From assembly GCA_913055655.1 (NCBI GenBank), contig CAJXKA010000005.1, positions 186,001 through 250,000 on the forward strand: a DNA stretch of 64,000 nt, in the 5' to 3' direction. Below, piece after piece: positions 17,856 to 25,006 of the stretch. Position 1 is the stretch's first letter, and each line of letters opens with the position of its first letter. Below the pieces are notes generated by a model, which was not told where the DNA came from, did not search any database, and worked only from the letters and a program-made list of their open reading frames with translations. The translations under genes were made by a program, and so were the position numbers. Source of the DNA: an uncultured Oceanospirillales bacterium. GTDB taxonomy: Bacteria; Pseudomonadota; Gammaproteobacteria; Xanthomonadales; SZUA-36.

Positions 17856-19186
17856 CAGCGCCGCCCCTGCAGGAATGCCCGCCAGGCCTTGGCACTGTCT
17901 TTCAGCGTCCGTTCCTGGGTGTCGAAATCGACATGCACCAGGCCGAAACGCTTGGTGTAGCCCTCGGCCCATTCAAAATTGTCCATCAGGCTCCAGTGGA
18001 AATAACCCCGCAGGTCAACGCCGGCTCGAGCAGCGGCATCCACGGCGTCCAGGTGCTGCTGGATGTATTGACCCCGTCGCGGGTCGTTCACGATGCCATC
18101 AACCCGCTCGTCAGGCAGCGCGATGCCGTTTTCGGTGACCAGAATGGGTGGCAGTTCGTAGCGTGAGTCCAGGTCGACGAGCAGTTCTTCAAGACCCTGC
18201 GGGTAGACTTCCCAACCCATATCAGTCAGGTGTGGGCCTTGCGGAGGCACCGGCTCGAACCCGCGCTCGCCGCCATGGCGATACACGGTACGCGTGTAGT
18301 AATTGACGCCGAGGAAATCGATCGGGTGACTGATGGTGGCCATGTCGCCCGCTTCGATATCGGGGCGCTCATCGGCGGCGAGGTGTTCCATCACTTCCGG
18401 GTACTCACCGCACAACACGGGGCGGGCGTACCACTGGTTGTAGAGGTCATCCGCCATTCGCGCCGCCCGGGCATGTTCCGGCTCGGGACCGGCGGGGTGA
18501 CAGGGACTGAAGTTCAGCACGATGCCATTGAGCGCATTCGGGCAATTGTCCGCCAGGACCGGCATGGCCAGGCCATGCGCCAGCAACAGGTGATGCGCCG
18601 CCTTGATGCCGTACTGGGTGCCGGACAATCCCGGCGCGTGTATGCCCATGCCATATCCCAGGTGGGCGGCGCACCAGGGCTCATTCAGCGTGGCCCAACT
18701 ATGGACGCGATCACCCAGCGCACGACTGGCGATGTCGGCGTAGTCCGTGAAGCGCTTCGAGGTATCACGGCGCAACCAGCCACCGGCATCTTCCAGGTGT
18801 TGCGGAAGGTCCCAGTGATACAGCGTGACGAAAGCGCGAATGCCCGCCCCGGCCAGGCCATCCAGGAGCCGGCGGTAGACATCGAGCCCGGCCTCGTTGG
18901 GGCTGCCATCTTCACGGATGATCCGCGGCCAGGACAGCGACAGGCGATAGGCATCCACACCCATGTCCTTCATCAGGGCCACGTCTTCCGGCCAGCGATC
19001 CAGGTGGTCACAGGCCACCAGGCCGTTGCTGCCGTCGCGAATCTTGCCGGGTTGTTCGCAGAACGTATCCCAGATACATTTCAGGCGGCTTTCGGCAGCG
19101 CCCTCAATCTGGAATGACGATGTGGCGACACCAAAAAGAAAATCATCCGCCAGCAATGGCGAGTCTTTGGGCAACTTCAGGTTCAA
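17855..19186 (-). CDS. GH1 beta-glycosidase
   Basis: A 443-residue family 1 glycoside hydrolase without a signal peptide, so probably cytoplasmic. WATLNEPWC places the acid/base Glu169, and ILVTENGIAL places the nucleophile Glu352. The N-terminal FLFGVATSSFQIEGA and the C-terminal FHWSLMDNFEWAEGY complete the family pattern, and the length is standard. It should release terminal glucose (or another beta-linked sugar) from imported oligosaccharides. The start is a TTG at 19186. It heads the GH1-lacI-PhyH operon, with a LacI operator at 19234-19247. Confidence 0.93.
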   Translation of the reverse strand: MNLKLPKDSPLLADDFLFGVATSSFQIEGAAESRLKCIWDTFCEQPGKIRDGSNGLVACDHLDRWPEDVALMKDMGVDAYRLSLSWPRIIREDGSPNEAGLDVYRRLLDGLAGAGIRAFVTLYHWDLPQHLEDAGGWLRRDTSKRFTDYADIASRALGDRVHSWATLNEPWCAAHLGYGMGIHAPGLSGTQYGIKAAHHLLLAHGLAMPVLADNCPNALNGIVLNFSPCHPAGPEPEHARAARMADDLYNQWYARPVLCGEYPEVMEHLAADERPDIEAGDMATISHPIDFLGVNYYTRTVYRHGGERGFEPVPPQGPHLTDMGWEVYPQGLEELLVDLDSRYELPPILVTENGIALPDERVDGIVNDPRRGQYIQQHLDAVDAAARAGVDLRGYFHWSLMDNFEWAEGYTKRFGLVHVDFDTQERTLKDSAKAWRAFLQGRR

Positions 19187-19233
19187 GGGAAACTCGATCG
19201 GGCCAGTACGCTGTTATTGTTTGCAGTCGTTAG

Positions 19234-19247
19234 TGTAAGCGCTTTCA
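19234..19247. promoter_or_regulatory. LacI-family operator upstream of GH1-lacI-PhyH
   Basis: TGTAAGCGCTTTCA is a near-palindrome centred on GCGC, 48 bases upstream of the GH1 start. It matches the perfect site at 28128 in all but the last half-site positions. No convincing promoter boxes could be paired with it. The rest of the 166-base gap up to the halogenase stop contains only a 15-codon open frame (19309-19356) judged not to be a gene. Confidence 0.72.
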
Positions 19248-19352
19248 TCCTGCAGTTCCACAACTCCGGTGAGAGGAACAATCAGCCGCCATTAAGCAGG
19301 TAAAAGCGATGAACACCTTTAAAAACCCTCATTACCGTAATAGTTCACAGGA

Positions 19353-20843
19353 CTAAGGCGCGGCTGCCGGGCAATAACTGGCGACATAGTCTGCATGCGC
19401 CGGCAGGCGCGCCACCGTTTGCGCCACGCCCTGGCGGATTTCATCCAGGAAACGCCGCAGTTCATCGTCGCCCAGCATGTCGACCACCGGGTGATACTGT
19501 TCCGGCTCAACCCCCTGCCCCAGCATGACCTGGGTCCAGGAATTCTCCGCAAACAGCTCGGTAGAGACCTTGAACACCCGTCCCGATTCCCGGAACAGCG
19601 CGATGCGGTGAGCCAGCGAATCCGGAATCTCCATGTTGCGACAATGGCGCCAGAACGCGGAATCATCCCGCCGGGTCACATGATAGTGGAGGACGATGAA
19701 ATCCCGGATGTGCTCGATCTCGAACGCCGTTTGTCGATTGAACTCGTCGATGTCGGAAGGCGCGATTCCCTGGTGGGGAAACATCTGCAACAGGTGAATC
19801 AGGCCGCGCTGGATCAGGTGGATACTGGTGGACTCCAGCGGCTCCACGAAACCGCTGGCCAGGCCCAGCGCGATACAGTTTTTCTTCCAGTGGCGCAGCC
19901 GGGTGCCGGTCCGGAACCGGATGACCCGCGGGTCCGTGCGTCGTTCACCCTCGATGCTGTCGAGCAACAACCCGGTGGCGGCGTCATCGTCGATATAACG
20001 GCTGCAGAACACCAGTCCGTTGCCCACGCGGTGTTGCAGCGGGATCCGCCATTGCCACCCGGACGCGTGTGCGATGGAACGCGTGTAAGGAATCGCGGGC
20101 CCGGTCGATTCGGTCTGGACGGCCACCGCACTGTCGCAGGGCAGCCAGTGCGACCAGTCCTCGTAACCGGCGTGCAGCGTCTGCTCGATCAGCAGGCCAC
20201 GAAACCCGGTGCAATCGATAAACAGGTCACCTTCGATCGTTTTCCCACCTTCCAGCGCCAGCGCGGTGATGTCGCCCGAATCCGGGTCGGTCCGGACCTG
20301 CTCGATGCGGCCTTCCTGGCGGTGCACACCCAGCTTCTCCGAAAAAGTCCTCAGGAACGCCGCGTAGAGCGTCGCATCGATGTGATAGGCGTAATTCAGG
20401 CCGTTCTTCGGCAGGTGGGCGAAGCGGTTGGCCTCGGAGGCCTTCAGTTCCGGGCAGTATTCGCCGTAGTCCCCGGCAATGCCCATGCGCCGCCCCTTTA
20501 GCCAGAAGTGCAGGAACGCGGCCGACCAGTGATCCTGGCCGGTATTGCCGAATGAATGGATGTAATCCTCGCCAACATCGCGCCAGCTCTCAAACGCGAT
20601 ACCCAGTTTGAATGTACCCTGGCAGGCGGCCATGAAATCCTGTTCCCGGATTCCGAGCAGGCGGTGGAAGGTCATCAGCGGCGGGATGGTCGCCTCGCCG
20701 ACGCCGACGGTGCCGATCTGGTCGGACTCCACCAACGTGATGTCAATGACCTTGCCCAGCGTCTTCGAGAGTGCGGCGGCCGCCATCCACCCGGCGGTGC
20801 CGCCGCCGGCGATGACCACTTTGCGTATCCTGCGATCGGTCAT
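19353..20843 (-). CDS. Flavin-dependent tryptophan halogenase-family protein 1
   Basis: A 496-residue FAD-dependent halogenase-like protein. The FAD motif GGGTAGW is at residues 13-19, the catalytic lysine falls exactly at Lys79 (TFKLGI) as in PrnA/RebH, the halogenase hallmark WQWRIP is at 263-268, and the active-site glutamate is Glu337 in EPLEST. All parts needed for hypohalous-acid chemistry are thus present. It is the last gene of the DUF6445/halogenase/SapC/cupin operon. The substrate is unknown; related receptor-linked halogenases (BrvH-like) act on indole-type compounds in vitro. No flavin reductase gene is nearby. It closely resembles the halogenase at 57723. Confidence 0.92.
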   Translation of the reverse strand: MTDRRIRKVVIAGGGTAGWMAAAALSKTLGKVIDITLVESDQIGTVGVGEATIPPLMTFHRLLGIREQDFMAACQGTFKLGIAFESWRDVGEDYIHSFGNTGQDHWSAAFLHFWLKGRRMGIAGDYGEYCPELKASEANRFAHLPKNGLNYAYHIDATLYAAFLRTFSEKLGVHRQEGRIEQVRTDPDSGDITALALEGGKTIEGDLFIDCTGFRGLLIEQTLHAGYEDWSHWLPCDSAVAVQTESTGPAIPYTRSIAHASGWQWRIPLQHRVGNGLVFCSRYIDDDAATGLLLDSIEGERRTDPRVIRFRTGTRLRHWKKNCIALGLASGFVEPLESTSIHLIQRGLIHLLQMFPHQGIAPSDIDEFNRQTAFEIEHIRDFIVLHYHVTRRDDSAFWRHCRNMEIPDSLAHRIALFRESGRVFKVSTELFAENSWTQVMLGQGVEPEQYHPVVDMLGDDELRRFLDEIRQGVAQTVARLPAHADYVASYCPAAAP

Positions 20844-20868
20844 GGTTCCCTATCCTCGCCTGACCGGC

Positions 20869-21894
20869 TCAACGCTTGAGCCGGTTCAGCAGTTCGGCCC
20901 GCAACCGCCGGGCCATCTGTTCATCGATATCACCCAGCACACCGCGCCATCCCGGCGGCAGGTGCGCAACGGCTTCGTCATCTTCGGCAAACACGTGCGA
21001 GGCGAATATGTCACGCCACGCGCGGCGCTGGGCCGCGGGCAGGCCACGCAGGTTCAGCAACGCCAGTTTCAGCGCATCCACGGGTGCGCCCATCCAGGCC
21101 GGCACCGTCCGCCACCAGGCGTTGACCAGCATGTTCAGGCCCGCGCCACTCCGGACGTGATGCCACCACATGCCGGGAATGTAGATCGCATCGCCAGGCT
21201 CAAGGTCGGCGATTCGGGCGTGATGCAGGGCTTCCCGGAAGCGCGGATGAGCCTCGAAATCCGGGGATTCAAAGTCCACCAGGCTGATTTCCTGGCCGGA
21301 TGGCGTCGGGTCCAGCGGGCCGATATAGAGGTTGTCGCGCTGGTCCGGCGGAAACAACGTGAAACGCCGGCGTCCGGCGACCACCACGGCGATGTTGTCC
21401 GGCATGTCGTAGTGCGCGGCAATCACCGTGCGATTACCGATCCACGCATTGACCAGTGCTTCGCGCTCGCCCAGCGGCAACGGGTTGGCGTCCATAAAGC
21501 CCGGCAGGCAACGGTGGATGTCAGTGGAGCCCATGTAGACGGTCGGCGCGGCGACATCATCTTTCGTGCCATCGACCTGGGCCAGCAACTGCCGCAGGCC
21601 GATCCGGACCGGTTCGAAATTAAAGCGGCCAGGCTCGTCCCCATAGAACACCCTTCCCCGCGCGGCTGCCGGCAGGGTATAGGCCACCTGCGACGCACCG
21701 GCATCAAAACCCAGCAGGTACCGGCTGACCGTCGCGGCGCCGTCACGCGCGGCCATGACTGCCGGCCAGGTGGATGCCAGCCCACGAATGACGACCGGAA
21801 CGCCATCGTCACCCAGCTCATCCAGCAGCGCAGGCAGTTGTGCCGGCGCAACGTCATCGCGCTCCGGCAGGCGGTTGTCGGTCCCGGGCGTCAT
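20869..21894 (-). CDS. Cupin-like (Cupin_8/JmjC-fold) protein, module 1
   Basis: A 341-residue protein of the Cupin_8/JmjC-like Fe(II)/2-oxoglutarate family. AAHYDMPDNIAVVV gives the metal HxD (His161, Asp163), FTLFPPDQ is the usual following strand, and IPGMWWHHV gives the distal His (245/246). Family members hydroxylate proteins or small molecules. It shares a TAATG overlap with the sapC-like gene upstream and precedes halogenase 1. Its paralogue at 59219 sits in the same position of module 2, which suggests a fixed working unit. Confidence 0.88.
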   Translation of the reverse strand: MTPGTDNRLPERDDVAPAQLPALLDELGDDGVPVVIRGLASTWPAVMAARDGAATVSRYLLGFDAGASQVAYTLPAAARGRVFYGDEPGRFNFEPVRIGLRQLLAQVDGTKDDVAAPTVYMGSTDIHRCLPGFMDANPLPLGEREALVNAWIGNRTVIAAHYDMPDNIAVVVAGRRRFTLFPPDQRDNLYIGPLDPTPSGQEISLVDFESPDFEAHPRFREALHHARIADLEPGDAIYIPGMWWHHVRSGAGLNMLVNAWWRTVPAWMGAPVDALKLALLNLRGLPAAQRRAWRDIFASHVFAEDDEAVAHLPPGWRGVLGDIDEQMARRLRAELLNRLKR

Positions 21895-22622
21895 TAACGG
21901 GCCTGGCGGGCCTCGCGGCGGCGAATCAGCCCGCCGATGTTCGACAGCGACGCAATCGCCATGAAAATCGCCTGCAGGTAGCCCCGTTTGTTCAGGTCCT
22001 CCAGCACATCACCGCCCAGTTCGTGCAGGTGTTCCTCGTTGATGGTGTAGTAACCAGCCAGGCGATGCGTGGCGCCATCCGCGGTTTCAACGTCCAGCGA
22101 GAACAGTTCCAGCAGGTCATGCTTTACCAGCGCCTCGACAAACGGCGCGCAACCCATGAACCCCAGGTGCAGTGTGTGTAGCTGCGAACTGACCCGGTCC
22201 AGGAACGGGCTGGTGCCGCCGTGCTCCAGGAATAACCTTTCGCCACGTTCGGCGCTGACCCTCGGGTGATCCAGGTCGATGTGGATCAGCACCTCGTCTT
22301 CCGCTTCACCCGGCGCGCCATCGCGACGTTTGCCCAGCAGGAATGGCTGGCGCGTCACGCTCAGGGGCACGTAGGCCGCATCCCAGTGGCTGCCCTCCAG
22401 GAAGAGATTTTCGCGGTCTTCAAATCCGAACATGGCAACCGGCTGGAACTGGCCGGTCTGCTGGTCCTTGTAGAAAAAGATGGGGTACTCCGCCTGCAGG
22501 TTCCGGAATTCCGCTGGAAAGGTCAGCGCGCACATGGTGTCGTCGCCGAACGCCGCGGCGTGGTCGGTGATCACGCGCAGGTCCGCATGGTCGATATTGT
22601 TAAGCAGGGCGTGTTGTGCCAT
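21894..22622 (-). CDS. SapC-family protein, module 1
   Basis: A 242-residue protein matching the SapC family (named from the Campylobacter surface-layer locus). Typical segments are LTFPAEFRNLQAEYPIFF, the LFLEGSHWDAAYVPLSV region and a C-terminal YTINEEHLHEL. It has no signal peptide or membrane helix. The molecular role of these proteins beside TBDRs is not known. It lies between halogenase 2 and the cupin gene on the minus strand. The SapC protein at 60249 shows the same segment order. Confidence 0.9.
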   Translation of the reverse strand: MAQHALLNNIDHADLRVITDHAAAFGDDTMCALTFPAEFRNLQAEYPIFFYKDQQTGQFQPVAMFGFEDRENLFLEGSHWDAAYVPLSVTRQPFLLGKRRDGAPGEAEDEVLIHIDLDHPRVSAERGERLFLEHGGTSPFLDRVSSQLHTLHLGFMGCAPFVEALVKHDLLELFSLDVETADGATHRLAGYYTINEEHLHELGGDVLEDLNKRGYLQAIFMAIASLSNIGGLIRRREARQAR

Positions 22623-22660
22623 TGGGTTTTGCTTCCGGGGTCAGTAACGGGTGTTCAGGG

Positions 22661-24202
22661 TCATTCGCGGGTGGTGAAGTCCAGCAGTTCACGGTGCGCT
22701 GGCAGGCCCGCCAGCCATTGCTCTCGCTGGCGGGCGGCAAGGTCGACTTCAAGCCGCGCTGCGTCATTGTATCGCTGGTCGGTTGGTTCGCCGGCCCAGG
22801 CCGGCTCGAAACCCATGCCATTCAGGACATAGGCATAGCTCGCAGAGGGAAAGACCTCCTCGATACGATCGAAATCGTGCCGGCTGGGCGCCCGGTGGCG
22901 CCACTGCGACAGGCGGTCCGCCAGTCCGTCGGGGCAGGTTTCCGCCAGGCGCTGGTCGCGCCAGTACACACTGTCGTCGCGCCGGCTCAGCACGTAGTGC
23001 AGCTTCAGGAACTCGACGACGCGTTCCCAGCGGTACCGGCACCGTTCATTGAAGCGCGCGGCCACTACGCCCATGTCTCCCCGGGTCATCGGCAGGTGGT
23101 CGCGTATCGCCGCCGCCGCCAGTTCGACCAGCGCCAGCGCGGATGCCTCGAGCGGCTCGATGAATCCCGCGGAAACACCAACCGCCACGCAGTTGCGATG
23201 CCAGCAGGTTTCACGGTAACCCGGTTCAAACGCCAGCAGCCGGGGCGCGCCGACCTGGTCCGGATCCACACCGCACTCGTTTCGCAGGTAATCCGCCAGG
23301 ACACGTTCCGCCCCCGCCGCATCGCAATGCGATGTCGAGTGCACGTACCCCAGCCCGCGCCGCGTGGGCAGGCCGATATCCCAGATCCAGCCCGCATCCC
23401 GCGCGCTCGACAGGGTGCGGGTGGCGACGGGCGCATCGGGTGCAGGATAAGGCGCCTGAACCACAAGCGCGGCATCGTTCAGCATCCACTGCCGCACCGA
23501 CACGAACGGGACACCATAGTGCCGACCCAGCAGGCGCGCGCCGAACCCGGTGCAGTCCACGAACAGGTCGGCGCCCAGCCGTCCATGTTCGCGCACCGTC
23601 ACCGCGGCGATATCGCCGTTGTCCGCGGCGATGACTTCATCGACATGACCGACAACATGCGCAACGCCCAGTCGGCGGGTGCAGTGTTCGCGCAGGAATT
23701 CACCGAAGCGGCCGGCATCCAGGTGATAGGCGTAGTTGGCCACGGCCGCGAAATCCGGCGTCCGGGCCTGTTTCGGCCCCAGGCCGGCCGCCGCGACCGC
23801 CGGCTGGGGGCTGACGATGTCCGCGTACGGCACTTCGAGGCGGTACGCGCGCCACCAGGGTGCAAGGTCCAGGTCACCCCATCCGCGCGGCGCCGTGAAT
23901 GGGTGGTCGTAGCCCTCGCCACCACCGTCCCGCCAGCCCGTGAAACGGGTACCCTGCTTGAAGGACACGTCGCAGGCGCGAATGAACGTCTTCTCGTCAA
24001 CGCCCATGTGGCGCAGCGTGTCGCGCATGCTGGGCCAGGTGCCCTCGCCCACGCCCAGCGTCGGCACATCGGGCGATTCCACCAGCGTCACTCTCGGGGC
24101 CAGCGAAGGGTGCGGATCACGTCCCGCCGCCAGCACGCCCGCCGTCAGCCAGCCGGCCGCGCCACCACCGACAATCACGATATTCCTGACCAGGCCGGCC
24201 AT
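22661..24202 (-). CDS. Divergent flavin-dependent halogenase-family protein 2
   Basis: A 513-residue halogenase-like flavoprotein. The FAD motif GGGAAGW is at 12-18 and the catalytic lysine appears as Lys82 (SFKQGT). The usual WxWxIP is changed to WIWDIG (272-277), and the active-site EPLEST becomes EPLEAS (Glu352, Ser replaced by Ala). The lysine and glutamate needed for chemistry remain, so it may still be active but with altered flavin tunnel or substrate handling. It starts one base after the DUF6445 stop, so the two are coupled. It is clearly a different subtype from halogenases 1 and 3. Confidence 0.88.
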   Translation of the reverse strand: MAGLVRNIVIVGGGAAGWLTAGVLAAGRDPHPSLAPRVTLVESPDVPTLGVGEGTWPSMRDTLRHMGVDEKTFIRACDVSFKQGTRFTGWRDGGGEGYDHPFTAPRGWGDLDLAPWWRAYRLEVPYADIVSPQPAVAAAGLGPKQARTPDFAAVANYAYHLDAGRFGEFLREHCTRRLGVAHVVGHVDEVIAADNGDIAAVTVREHGRLGADLFVDCTGFGARLLGRHYGVPFVSVRQWMLNDAALVVQAPYPAPDAPVATRTLSSARDAGWIWDIGLPTRRGLGYVHSTSHCDAAGAERVLADYLRNECGVDPDQVGAPRLLAFEPGYRETCWHRNCVAVGVSAGFIEPLEASALALVELAAAAIRDHLPMTRGDMGVVAARFNERCRYRWERVVEFLKLHYVLSRRDDSVYWRDQRLAETCPDGLADRLSQWRHRAPSRHDFDRIEEVFPSASYAYVLNGMGFEPAWAGEPTDQRYNDAARLEVDLAARQREQWLAGLPAHRELLDFTTRE

Positions 24203-24203
24203 G

Positions 24204-24935
24204 TCAGCGGAACTCCAGGAAGATATTGGCCGTCAGGCGTCCCGTCGCCGGGTCGTCATCGATATCCCGCACCGGGTCGACCAGGCCGGAGTGCAGCAGG
24301 CTGCCGGGATAAACCAAAAGCCGATTCGGCCGGTAATCGACCTGTTCCACCAGTTCATAGTGATCGGTGGTGCCCTGGATATACCCTGCCGGCTCGCCGT
24401 GCTCGGCCACGTGACGCTCACCGGCCGCCAGGTACTCCGCCTTGCGCGAGGCGTCCAGTCGTTCGAAACCGGTCGGGCGGTGCCGGAAGAATCCGGTGCC
24501 GCCGAAATGACCGTCGGCCAGGTAATGCAGGATCGCCAGGTGCCCGGGCGCCAGGCTGTCGTAATGCGGCACCCGCTGCGAAACACTCAACCGGCCTGCC
24601 GGCGTGGCCACCAGCGAAAACACCGCGTTCAGTAGCTTCGGCTCCGCGCCGGCCGGCAGGTCAAAAGCGCGATAGAGCATCGGTAACAGCGGTTGCAGGA
24701 TCGCGGTGACATAGGCCTCCGGCAGGCGCGCCCGGACACCGGGGTAGGCCGACGTCCCGTCGGGGCCGTAACCGTCATGCACGCGCCCGCGTTCCACCAG
24801 CGCCAACGTATCCACGAGGGCGTCGTCGATGACGATCAACGGCGTGGCTTCCCGGCCAATGCGCGCCAGCCGCGGCCGCGCCGCGGGATTGGCCGCATAG
24901 GGTTGCCCGGTTCCTGGTTGGGAGTCTCTGGTCAC
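24204..24935 (-). CDS. DUF6445-family protein with 2OG-Fe(II)-oxygenase-like metal site
   Basis: A 243-residue protein resembling DUF6445. A double-stranded-helix oxygenase site can be read: VPHYDSL (His124, Asp126), LLHSG (His215) and a later Arg233 in GRLTANIF. FGGTGFFRHRPTG lies between them and is common in this family. The chemistry is therefore probably Fe(II)/2-oxoglutarate hydroxylation, though unproven. It is first in the enzyme operon downstream of TBDR1, separated from the receptor by the terminator at 24956-24978. The start is a GTG at 24935 without a clear ribosome site. It has no counterpart in the visible part of module 2. Confidence 0.8.
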   Translation of the reverse strand: MTRDSQPGTGQPYAANPAARPRLARIGREATPLIVIDDALVDTLALVERGRVHDGYGPDGTSAYPGVRARLPEAYVTAILQPLLPMLYRAFDLPAGAEPKLLNAVFSLVATPAGRLSVSQRVPHYDSLAPGHLAILHYLADGHFGGTGFFRHRPTGFERLDASRKAEYLAAGERHVAEHGEPAGYIQGTTDHYELVEQVDYRPNRLLVYPGSLLHSGLVDPVRDIDDDPATGRLTANIFLEFR

Positions 24936-24955
24936 TGCAACAAAAGTCTCACACG

Positions 24956-24978
24956 AAAAAGCCGCTGCGAACAGCGGC
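24956..24978 (-). terminator. Intrinsic terminator between TBDR1 and the halogenase operon
   Basis: Read on the minus strand, a perfect 7-bp stem GCCGCTG/CAGCGGC with a four-base loop (24978-24961) is followed by TTTTT (24960-24956). It lies 28 bases after the receptor stop and 20 bases before the DUF6445 start. It should stop most receptor transcripts and let only part continue into the enzyme genes. Confidence 0.85.
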
Positions 24979-25006
24979 CTTTCCGTTCAACGGCGAGGAG
25001 GCCGAA

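Noticed and set aside
19309..19356. A 15-codon frame on the plus strand in the GH1/halogenase gap
   Set aside because: It has a weak AGG upstream but no neighbour on that strand to lead into and overlaps the halogenase stop; chance is likelier.
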